Source: Halococcaceae archaeon
GTDB taxonomy: Archaea > Halobacteriota > Halobacteria > Halobacteriales > Halalkalicoccaceae
Length of the DNA stretch: 29,317 nt
Direction: 5' to 3'
Assembly (NCBI GenBank): GCA_007129135.1
Contig: SKWB01000279.1
Location: 1-29,317, forward strand
Shown: one piece after another, positions 22,735-29,317 of the stretch
Position numbering within the stretch: position 1 is the stretch's first letter
Layout: each line of letters begins with the position of its first letter
Translations under genes and position numbers: made by a program
The notes under the pieces: generated by a model
Database searches by the model: none
The model's input: the letters and a program-made list of their open reading frames with translations, nothing else
Told to the model about the DNA's origin: nothing

Positions 22735-22841
22735 TCGGGTAGAACGAACCGATACGGCTTCGTCTCTGCTACCCGACGCCTGCTCAGCGGAAGGCCGCCT
22801 TACGGTATTGGGATCGAACCGGAGCGGGGAACTCCCCTCCG
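22735..22841. terminator. Inverted repeats between convergent genes
   Basis: TCGGGTAG (22735-22742) pairs with CTACCCGA (22769-22776) across a 26-base loop, and an imperfect GC hairpin CGGAG-C-GGGG / CCCC-T-CCG spans about 22820-22841, abutting the stop of the minus-strand gene. Either could mark the transcript ends of the two converging units. Confidence 0.35.
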
Positions 22842-24875
22842 TTAGACCTCGCCGTCGTCTTCGAGCTCTCCACCCTCTTCCTCCTCGAAGCCGACCTCCT
22901 CGGCGGCCGCGTCGGTGTCCCAGGTGGCGACGCACATCGTCACCTCGCCGTTGTCGTAGGCGTAGTGACGGTCGGGGCCACAGAGTTCGGCCGCGGAGAC
23001 GTCGTCGGTGACGGCGCGCTCCCACTCGTCCTGGGTGAACGCCGCGCCGTCTGCGAGGTAGTCGCGGTGGACGATCACCTCGTAGGCCATCGTCGTCTCC
23101 CCCTGTTGGGCGGCGCTAGCCCTGACCGTGTCCGTCCGGGTGAAGACCGTGTGGTACGGGTGGTCCGTGAAGATCCGGCCGTCCTCCTCGTCGGTGGCAC
23201 CGATGATCTCGTCACCGGTCTCGACCGCGGAGAGTTCGCCCGCGGTGTAGCTGTAGCGCGTCTGGACCTCCTCGAAGGCGGGCCGGTCGATCGTCCCGTC
23301 GGAGCCGGCGAACGCCACCGCGGGGAGGACGAGCGTCAGCACCAACAGCACCGAGAGCACCCCCGCCGGGTGGAGGTTCCGTGAGAGGTGAGCGACCCCG
23401 ATCGCACCCAGCACCGCCATCGGCGCGAGCATGAACGCGTACCACCGCGAGGGGACGAACGTCCGGACGCCGGCGATCGGGAACGCGAAGACGAAGACGC
23501 ACATGATCACGACCGCCGAGGCGCACATGAACGTCGCGTGCGAGATGTTCCGGCGTCTGAGGACGAACAGACAGCCAGCGACGGTGAGGAAGAACGGGAC
23601 GAGGAAGGCGATCGCGTCGACGTAGTTCACGACCTCCGCCACGAGCGGCGTCTCCAGTGGTGGGGCGTCCGGATCGACGCGCCCGCTCGCGGGGTCGATG
23701 ATCCCCTCGGTCTCCGAGATCGTCGTGTAGAAGAAGCTGAACATGATCTCCAGGAAGGTCGAGCCGTAGTGGGGCGTGAGCGACCACATGAACGTGATGA
23801 AGCCCAGGTCGAACGCGAGCAGTCCCGTCAGGTTCGCCGAGTCCTGGGCGTTCGAACGGACCTGACTCAGCTCCCGGCGCGGCGCGAGCAGGTCGAACTG
23901 GAGCGCGAGGTGAGCGATCAGCCCCGCCCCGGTCACCACGAGTACGATGAACGAGGAGATCTGGTGGGTGAGGATCGTCGCGACGCTCAACACGAGCAGG
24001 AGGGTGAACGTGTGGAGACCCGTGTCGACGTAGAGCAGCCGGCAGAGCAAGTAGAGGATCGCGAGGAAGAAGACGAGTCCGAGCGTGGTCGGGATGAGGT
24101 GGATCCCCCACTCGACGGTGTAGCCGCTGATCGCGTAGACGGAGGCGGCCAGCAGGCTCCAGCGGGCGGAGACGAACAGTCTGGCGGCGAGGTAGACGAA
24201 CGGGATCGCGAGCACCATCGCCAGGCCGACCGAGAAGTGCGCGGCGCTCCTGATCGAGAGGTCCGCGAGCAACGAGGTGGCGACGATCAGGAGGTGAAAG
24301 AGCGGCGAGGCGAAGTACTTGTTGTCCGCGATGGGTGAGAGCGACTCCGCCTCGAGGATCGCCGCGGTGAACGAGGGGATGTGCGACCAGATGTCGATCC
24401 CGACGTAGCCCGGCATCGTCCGGAGCGCGACGAACCGGATGACGAACGCGAACGCGAGGAGCTGGGCGAGCAGTAGCATCGGCGCGTAGTCGCGCTCGTC
24501 GACGAAGAGGATCTGTGCGAACAGCGCGATCGCGACGAGCGTCGCGAGCGAGTAGAATATCGGCGATCGACCGTTCTGGAGGAAGCCGATCGCGACGAGC
24601 AACGACATCCCGAGCATCGTGGCGCTCGGGAGGGCACGCCCCGCCCAGAGCGGGAGCGTGGGGAACGTCCCGTAGCCCTCGCTCCGGACCGAGAGCAGGT
24701 AGAGCCCCGAGGCGATCCCGATGGCGACCGGGATACCGAGGACGTAGAGGTTCGAGACGACGAAGCGAAGCGGGAGCATCGCGACCGCGAGCACGAGCCC
24801 GAAGATCGCACCGATGACGTCGAAGCGCTGGCGGTCGAGCCAGCCGTAGACGCCGCTCTGAACGCTACCTGCCAT
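22842..24875 (-). CDS. Multi-pass membrane protein, GT-C glycosyltransferase-like
   Basis: A 677-residue protein with about 12-13 transmembrane segments and an acidic hydrophilic C-terminal region (~520-677) with a predicted outside or soluble fold. The early loop GIDIWSHIPSFTAAILEAESLSPIADNKYFASPLFHLL (D161, W163-S-H165) resembles the catalytic loop of GT-C enzymes (families 39/83-like), in which Asp follows TM segments and 'Y...P..H' follows. These enzymes use lipid-linked sugars on the outer face of the membrane. The start ATG overlaps the upstream deacetylase-like gene by 11 bp. Alternative: a glycan transporter or ligase without GT activity. The loop match is suggestive, not decisive. 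Confidence 0.75.
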   Translation of the reverse strand: MAGSVQSGVYGWLDRQRFDVIGAIFGLVLAVAMLPLRFVVSNLYVLGIPVAIGIASGLYLLSVRSEGYGTFPTLPLWAGRALPSATMLGMSLLVAIGFLQNGRSPIFYSLATLVAIALFAQILFVDERDYAPMLLLAQLLAFAFVIRFVALRTMPGYVGIDIWSHIPSFTAAILEAESLSPIADNKYFASPLFHLLIVATSLLADLSIRSAAHFSVGLAMVLAIPFVYLAARLFVSARWSLLAASVYAISGYTVEWGIHLIPTTLGLVFFLAILYLLCRLLYVDTGLHTFTLLLVLSVATILTHQISSFIVLVVTGAGLIAHLALQFDLLAPRRELSQVRSNAQDSANLTGLLAFDLGFITFMWSLTPHYGSTFLEIMFSFFYTTISETEGIIDPASGRVDPDAPPLETPLVAEVVNYVDAIAFLVPFFLTVAGCLFVLRRRNISHATFMCASAVVIMCVFVFAFPIAGVRTFVPSRWYAFMLAPMAVLGAIGVAHLSRNLHPAGVLSVLLVLTLVLPAVAFAGSDGTIDRPAFEEVQTRYSYTAGELSAVETGDEIIGATDEEDGRIFTDHPYHTVFTRTDTVRASAAQQGETTMAYEVIVHRDYLADGAAFTQDEWERAVTDDVSAAELCGPDRHYAYDNGEVTMCVATWDTDAAAEEVGFEEEEGGELEDDGEV

Positions 24876-25665
24876 TCCGTCCCTCGTCGGCCCCGCGGGA
24901 GGCGGTCCCCCGGTGGTCGTACTCTCCGATGGTGTTTCGGTCGTGGACGAACTCGTCCTCGACGAACCGCTCGACGCGGTCGAACTGGTACGCGGTCGCC
25001 TCCTCCACGCGCTCTTCGAACGTCGCGTCCTCCGTGCCCCAGAGCCCCGGGTGGGTCAACACCTGGAGCGGGCCGCCGTCCACGTCCGGAGGCGCGTCAC
25101 GCCAGCGCTGACTGGAGTCGCCGACGTACTGGACGTCGGCGAAAAAGCGCCGTTCGTACGTGCTGATGAACCGGTCGAACTCGCGCGAGAGGACCCACTC
25201 CGGGGGGCGGTGAAACGAGACGGCCGGGGACGGGTCGGTGAAGGCGGTCCCGAAGACCTCGCGTTCGGCCGCCACTCGTGTCTCGATCGCCTCGTCGCCG
25301 GGATCCTCGCCCCAGTACTGGTGCGTGCTGAAGTGGACCCCGACGTCGTGGCCCATCTCGACGAGCTCGTGGATCACCCGCCTGTTCGGCCGGTGAAACG
25401 GGTTGTACAGCGGGTTGGTGAGGAGGAAGAAGAACGTCGAGCGGATCCCGAGGTCGGCCTCGATCCGACCGACGTCGAGTGCCTTCGCGGGCGAGAGGTC
25501 GACGTCGTGTCTGACGACGAGGTCGCCGTCGCCGAGCGGTTCGTCGTAGCTCGCCGGCGTGTAGCCGTCGTCGAGCAGCCGCTCGAAGAACCGTTCGTAC
25601 CAGTCGTAGGTGTAGGTGACAGGGGAGACGCGTCCCGCCGCCTCGTCCCGTGGTGGCGTCGTCAT
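24865..25665 (-). CDS. Cytosolic polysaccharide-deacetylase-like protein
   Basis: A 266-residue protein without signal peptide. It has a NodB-like start, VVRHDVDLSPAKAL (H53-D54, D56), and H111-x3-H115 in GVHFSTHQYWG, which with Asp54 or Asp56 form a metal site. FHRPPEWVLS fits a later motif. Haloarchaeal relatives annotated as polysaccharide deacetylases occur in surface-glycan clusters. It is upstream of, and overlaps by 11 bp, the GT-C-like gene, so the two may act on the same glycan. The substrate may be a sugar nucleotide or lipid-linked oligosaccharide since the protein is probably cytosolic. On the minus strand a TATA-like AATAAAATAG near 25739 is a possible promoter. Confidence 0.78.
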   Translation of the reverse strand: MTTPPRDEAAGRVSPVTYTYDWYERFFERLLDDGYTPASYDEPLGDGDLVVRHDVDLSPAKALDVGRIEADLGIRSTFFFLLTNPLYNPFHRPNRRVIHELVEMGHDVGVHFSTHQYWGEDPGDEAIETRVAAEREVFGTAFTDPSPAVSFHRPPEWVLSREFDRFISTYERRFFADVQYVGDSSQRWRDAPPDVDGGPLQVLTHPGLWGTEDATFEERVEEATAYQFDRVERFVEDEFVHDRNTIGEYDHRGTASRGADEGRNGR

Positions 25666-25885
25666 AGTGGACCAATCGTCGTCGCCGGCACCCGCTCGCG
25701 TGCGCAGCTTCGTTACCCCTAGTCGGAGCGAGGGCTATTTTATTATCTCGAAAGTAATCCGCCCGAGCGGCAGCCCCGAGGACCCCGCGCTCGCGTCGCT
25801 CGCCGGACTCCTCGGCCGTCCGGGCGAACTATCCCCTCCATAACAAAGCCCTGAAGACGGAGAGTGACGCCTACTCGAATAGAAC

Positions 25886-26869
25886 ATGCTCAACGGAAAG
25901 ACGATAGCGGCCGTCGTACCGGCGTACAACGAGGAGCCACACATCGGGGCGGTGATCGACACGCTCCCGGACTGTGTCGACCGGGCGTACGTCATCGACG
26001 ACGGTTCGACCGACGGGACGTGGGGCGAGATCCAGTCCCACGCCGAGCGGGTGAACGAGCGTCACGAGACCGACGACGGTCCGACCGAGGTCGTCCCAAT
26101 CAAACACGCGGAGAACCGCGGGGTCGGCGGGGCGATCAAGACCGGCTACCAGCACGCCTACGAGGACGGGATGGACGTGACGGCGGTGATCGCGGGCGAC
26201 GGCCAGTCAGAGCCCGACATCGTCGAACGGATGATCGCCCCGGTCGCGGAGGGACGGGCGGACTACTCCAAGGGGAACCGCCTGCTCGGGCGACAGCGCC
26301 AGCAGATGCCGCTGTTCAGGCAGGTCGGGAACTTCACCCTCTCGTTGCTGACGAAGATCGCGAGCGGCTACTGGAAGGTGATGGACCCGCAGAACGGCTC
26401 GACCGCCATCTCCTACGAGGCGCTCTCGCGGCTCGACCTGGACGAGCTCTACGAGGACTTCGGGTTCACGAACGACCTGCTCGTCCGACTGAACGCGCGG
26501 GGGCTCACCGTCGCGGACGTCCGCAGACGGGCGGTCTACAAGGACGAGACGAGCCACATCCGGTACAAGAAGTTCGTCCCGAAGGTCTCGGCCCTCCTGC
26601 TCCGCGATTTCCTCTGGCGACTGCGCGTGAAGTACCTCGTCCGTGACTTTCACCCGCTCGCCTTCTTCTACTACATCGGGGCCGCGACGGCCGGCGGCGG
26701 GCTCCTCGCCGGGCTCAAAGCCACCGTCGACCGGGACTCGGGTACCTCTCGGGGCACCGCCGCGCTCCTCTTCCTCCTCGGCTGGCTGTTCATGTTGCTG
26801 GCGATGGTCTTCGACCTGAATGAGAACGAGGAGCTCCAGGTGCTGCTCTACGACGAGACCGACGAGTGA
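25886..26869 (+). CDS. GT2 family glycosyltransferase, dolichol-phosphate-sugar synthase-like
   Basis: A 327-residue GT-A enzyme with C-terminal membrane segments. The N-terminal AAVVPAYNEE (8-17), VIDDGSTDGTW (37-46) and GDGQ (104-107, standing for the DXD) are the nucleotide-sugar motifs, and VMDPQNGSTAIS matches the acceptor-site pattern of dolichol-phosphate mannose/glucose synthases. Two hydrophobic segments at ~252-276 and ~290-310 anchor it. It probably charges dolichol phosphate with a sugar for GT-C or oligosaccharyl steps such as the gene at 22842. A TATA-like CCATAAC near 25836-25843 lies ~45 bp upstream. Confidence 0.9.
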   Translation: MLNGKTIAAVVPAYNEEPHIGAVIDTLPDCVDRAYVIDDGSTDGTWGEIQSHAERVNERHETDDGPTEVVPIKHAENRGVGGAIKTGYQHAYEDGMDVTAVIAGDGQSEPDIVERMIAPVAEGRADYSKGNRLLGRQRQQMPLFRQVGNFTLSLLTKIASGYWKVMDPQNGSTAISYEALSRLDLDELYEDFGFTNDLLVRLNARGLTVADVRRRAVYKDETSHIRYKKFVPKVSALLLRDFLWRLRVKYLVRDFHPLAFFYYIGAATAGGGLLAGLKATVDRDSGTSRGTAALLFLLGWLFMLLAMVFDLNENEELQVLLYDETDE

Positions 26870-27026
26870 GCGTGCGGTCGCGACCCCTGAGAGCTCTCGA
26901 GTAACAGATAACCCGACCCGATCGAGGGCGTGTCGGAGCGAGGGGTCGGGCGGCGCCGACCTGTGGGAGCCACCCGCAGTGTTATACGGGGCATAAGTAT
27001 GTCCGAACCGGAGTAAATCACGGGAA
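26870..27026 (+). promoter_or_regulatory. Promoter region of the second exported deacetylase gene
   Basis: Two TATA-like elements, GTTATAC (26981-26987) and CATAAGTAT (26992-27000), lie 27-46 bp before the ATG at 27027, so the transcript is leaderless or nearly so. No other feature was seen in this gap. Confidence 0.4.
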
Positions 27027-28169
27027 ATGCACACGACAACGGACCGGCGAGCGACCCGGCGCGGCTTCCTCGCCGCGGCGGGGGCCGGGACGCTCGCGCT
27101 GGGTTCGGCCTCGGTCTCGGCGGCCGAGGACGACGGGATGGTCGTCTTCGTCTACGACGACAGCCCGATCGAGGACTACACCGAGACGTATCAGGTCCAC
27201 CAGGAGTACGACGCGCCCGGCTGCATCGCCGCCTGTCCGGGGCTGATGAACTCCTCGGATCAGTGGCTGACCGACGACCTCCTGCGGGAGATGTACGAGG
27301 ACGGCTGGGAGGTCCAGTCGCACACGATCGACCACCGGAACCTGGGCGAGGTCGAACTGACCGGAGCGATAGACGAGGGGGAGACCGAGCTCCCGGTCTC
27401 CTCGAACCTCCAGGGCCGCTTCGAGGGCGATCCGCTCCTCGTCTTCGACGACGAGACCGAGGCGGAGGGGGTCGTCGCCGACCGCGACGGCGGTGGCGAC
27501 AGCCAGTACATCGTCCTGGAGGAGGGGATCGACGCCTCGTTCGAGGCGGGGGCCTCGGTCCGGTACACCGACGAGTTCACCGACGAGATCCTCGCCGACT
27601 CGAAGGCGATGCTCGAAGAGATCCTCGAGGCACCGGGGGTCGTCACCGGCTACGTCCACACCTACGACCGGATGCAGGGCTACGTCGGCGAGGCCGTCGG
27701 CGAGTTCTACGAGGCGGTCCCCAACGCGGGCGGCAGCGGGAACGGGCTGCTCCCGGACACGAACGTCGACCCGCTCGCGCTCTCGCGGCAGTACTACCAG
27801 ACGGACTTCATGGACGAGGAGGAGCTCGACTCGTTCATGGCCTCGGTCGCGAACGAGCCCGATTTCGGCATCCTCGCCGGCCACAGCCAGTTCGAGACCC
27901 TCCCCGAGGAGCGGGTCGACCTCGCGCTCTCGCTCGCGGAAGAGCACGGCGTCCGCGTCGTCACCCTCCAGGAGGCGCTGGCCGAACTCGGCGTGATGGA
28001 GGTCCCGACCCCGGAGACGCCGACCCCCACGCCGACGCCGAGTCCCACGCCCACGGAGAACGAGACCGACGACACCGGGAACGGAAACGAGAGCGCGAAC
28101 GGGGACGAAGAGGAGTCGATGGGGCTCCTCGAGCGGATCCTCGCCTTCCTCCGCTCGCTGTTCGGCTGA
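27027..28169 (+). CDS. Second Tat-exported NodB-type polysaccharide deacetylase
   Basis: A 380-residue exported protein, paralogue of the gene at 10938. Tat signal ATRRGFLAAAG (9-19), cleavage near VSAAEDD. NodB elements: YDDSP (43-47), SHTIDH (98-103), HTYDRM, AGHSQFET. The beta module inserted at ~110-180 (EGETELPVSSNL, RFEGDPLLVF, QYIVLEEGI) is present, without the acidic run seen in the paralogue. A Thr/Pro linker (TPETPTPTPTPSPTPT, about 328-343) and an acidic Asn/Glu stretch lead to a C-terminal SMGLLERILAFLRSLFG. It likely deacetylates a surface glycan; the substrate is unknown. Its stop is followed by a GT4 gene on the other strand. Confidence 0.88.
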   Translation: MHTTTDRRATRRGFLAAAGAGTLALGSASVSAAEDDGMVVFVYDDSPIEDYTETYQVHQEYDAPGCIAACPGLMNSSDQWLTDDLLREMYEDGWEVQSHTIDHRNLGEVELTGAIDEGETELPVSSNLQGRFEGDPLLVFDDETEAEGVVADRDGGGDSQYIVLEEGIDASFEAGASVRYTDEFTDEILADSKAMLEEILEAPGVVTGYVHTYDRMQGYVGEAVGEFYEAVPNAGGSGNGLLPDTNVDPLALSRQYYQTDFMDEEELDSFMASVANEPDFGILAGHSQFETLPEERVDLALSLAEEHGVRVVTLQEALAELGVMEVPTPETPTPTPTPSPTPTENETDDTGNGNESANGDEEESMGLLERILAFLRSLFG

Positions 28170-28230
28170 GGCGAACCCCGGGTTCTGCCGTTTCGTTCGT
28201 CGGGTTCTCGTGTTCGGTCGCGGTCCTTGG

Positions 28231-29148
28231 TTACCCGCGCGAGAGCACGCGCTCGTAGAGCGAGAAGAGCGCCTCGCTCGTCTCCTCGAGGCTCGCCGGA
28301 TCGTAGACCTCCCGGCCGTCGGATCGCTCGCCGGCGACGAACACCTCCGCGAGACGGGCGACGATCTCGTCCTCGTCCTCGCAGACGTACGAGCGAGAGA
28401 CGTCCCGCAGGACCTCGCGTGCGAAGCCGACGTCGGTGGAGACGACCGGCAGGTCGCACGCGACGGCCTCCTTCACGACCATCGGGCCGCTCTCGTAGCG
28501 GGAGGTGACGAGGAGCGCGTCGCTGGCGTTCATCACCAGCGGCATCTCCTCGTACGGTCGCCCCGAGACGGTTCGGAGTTCGACGTCGAGGCCGAGCCGG
28601 TCGACCGCCCGCCGGGCGAGCGGGTAGTTCTTCACCGCCCGCTCGGTGTCGTAGGGGAAGAGGACGATCCTCGCCGCCGGGTCCCACCCCAACCGCTCGC
28701 GGGCCTCTCGCTTGGGGATCGGCCGGAAGAGCTCCGTGTCGATCCCGAACGGGATCAGCTCCGCTCGCGTCGGCAGTCGTTCTCTCATCTCCCTCGTCGG
28801 GACGACCGTCGCGCTCGCGAAGCGCGCGGAGAACTCGCTGATCCGGCGAAGCCGGTCGATCCCGCCGACGAGCTCCGAACCCCACAGCGAGAGGACGACG
28901 GGTCGGGGCTGGGCGAGCCCGAACGGCCCGAGCAGCCCGTAGTGGGCGTGGACGAGGTCGACCTCGCCGAGCGCGCCCCGGAGGACCGACGGGTAGAACC
29001 GGAGGTAGTCGCTCGGCGAGCGCTTTCCATGGTGGCGCCGCGAACCGGGCACCGAGAGCACCGTCGGCTCGACCCCGTGGTCGGCGAGCGCCTCGACCTG
29101 CTGGTCGAAAAAGGAGGGGCGGTCGTTGACGAGGTAGAGCACCCTCAT
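28231..29148 (-). CDS. GT4 family glycosyltransferase
   Basis: A 305-residue GT-B enzyme starting MRVLYLVNDRPSFFDQQVEAL. It has the GT4 acceptor-side domain (DLVHAHYGLLGPFGLA), IPFGIDTELFRP at the domain border, and the E-x7-E motif in SRYESGPMVVKEAVACDLPVV. It is shorter than the GT4 at 14487 and lacks that protein's cysteine cluster. Its ATG overlaps the stop of the gene that continues off the right edge (ATGA), so the two form an operon. Confidence 0.9.
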   Translation of the reverse strand: MRVLYLVNDRPSFFDQQVEALADHGVEPTVLSVPGSRRHHGKRSPSDYLRFYPSVLRGALGEVDLVHAHYGLLGPFGLAQPRPVVLSLWGSELVGGIDRLRRISEFSARFASATVVPTREMRERLPTRAELIPFGIDTELFRPIPKREARERLGWDPAARIVLFPYDTERAVKNYPLARRAVDRLGLDVELRTVSGRPYEEMPLVMNASDALLVTSRYESGPMVVKEAVACDLPVVSTDVGFAREVLRDVSRSYVCEDEDEIVARLAEVFVAGERSDGREVYDPASLEETSEALFSLYERVLSRG

Positions 29149-29317
29149 GGGACTGGAATCGAGATCGGATCCACGCTCTCCTCCCGCCCGACGTCGAGGA
29201 GGGTGTCGACGACGAAGCCGGTGACGTCGATCCGGTCGGCCAGCAGGCGTTCGCGGCGGGCGTCCCAGTCGGCCGTAACCGAGCCGTCGAGGATCGCGAC
29301 CGACCGTTCGAGGCCGC
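29145..29317 (-). CDS. C-terminal end of a gene running off the window, possibly DUF354
   Basis: The last 56 codons and stop of a minus-strand gene, beginning off-window at the right. The tail reads GLERSVAILDGSVTAD, then RERLLADRIDVTGFVVDTLL, ending ISIPVP. The 'RERLLADRIDVT.F.VD.L' pattern reminds me of DUF354 glycosyltransferase-like proteins found in archaeal glycan clusters, but it is short. The stop TGA (29145-29147) overlaps the next gene's ATG by four bases, giving translational coupling. Confidence 0.55.
   Translation of the reverse strand, partial: GLERSVAILDGSVTADWDARRERLLADRIDVTGFVVDTLLDVGREESVDPISIPVP

Noticed and set aside
22813..22822. T-loop-like GGATCGAACC, read as GGTTCGATCC on the minus strand
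   Set aside because: No acceptor, anticodon or T stem can be formed around it, so it is not a tRNA.
28173..28185. GAACCC-C-GGGTTC palindrome after the second deacetylase
   Set aside because: A one-base centre cannot form a hairpin loop, and there is no T run, so it is not called a terminator.
1..29317. CRISPR array, insertion sequence or transposase
   Set aside because: No regularly spaced repeats with unique spacers, no transposase-like product and no terminal inverted repeats with target duplications were seen.

Overview
The window looks like the chromosome of a haloarchaeon (class Halobacteria). The DNA is GC-rich, the proteins are strongly acidic, and exported proteins carry twin-arginine (Tat) signals. 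Promoters have TATA boxes 25-30 bp before short or absent leaders, and the tetranucleotide CTAG is scarce. I cannot name the genus from sequence alone.

Layout. 1-1565: end of a threonine ammonia-lyase gene, a RidA enamine/imine deaminase and a tiny membrane protein, on the plus strand. 1562-3181: a convergent PRC-barrel-like gene, a tRNA-Ser(GGA), and a tightly overlapping three-gene minus operon of unknown function. 3460-6718: a large four-PAS soluble histidine kinase and a PadR-type regulator whose promoter is full of palindromes. 6744-8372: an alkaline-phosphatase-superfamily phosphodiesterase. 8531-12218: a divergent pair of Tat exported proteins, one a beta-helix fused to an M14/AstE-like metallohydrolase and the other a NodB-type polysaccharide deacetylase. 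A coupled mini zinc-finger gene follows the hydrolase. 12323-14417: a two-component pair made of an HxlR-receiver-HalX protein and a receiver-histidine kinase. 14487-17804: a GT4 glycosyltransferase, a second exported beta-helix protein and a hyperacidic Tat lipoprotein. 18059-20276: a short leader ORF, a membrane protein with Ca-binding-like ectodomain repeats and a cytosolic winged helix, and a convergent DUF1616 membrane protein. 20632-22702: a DegT aminotransferase and Gfo/Idh dehydrogenase pair for a nucleotide-linked amino sugar. 22842-29317: a GT-C-like membrane protein, a cytosolic deacetylase-like protein, a GT2 glycosyltransferase, a second exported NodB deacetylase, a GT4 glycosyltransferase and the tail of a further gene.

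How it fits together. From about 6.7 kb to the right end the window reads as a surface-glycan locus: sugar-nucleotide enzymes, cytosolic and membrane glycosyltransferases, exported carbohydrate-modifying or binding proteins, and several sensory or regulatory genes among them. The most distinctive items are the beta-helix/M14 fusion, the two exported deacetylases sharing an inserted beta module and an identical C-terminal core AFLRSLFG, the lipoprotein whose mature part is made almost only of Asp and Glu, and the membrane-spanning winged-helix protein. The joint glycan role is inference from family membership and proximity.
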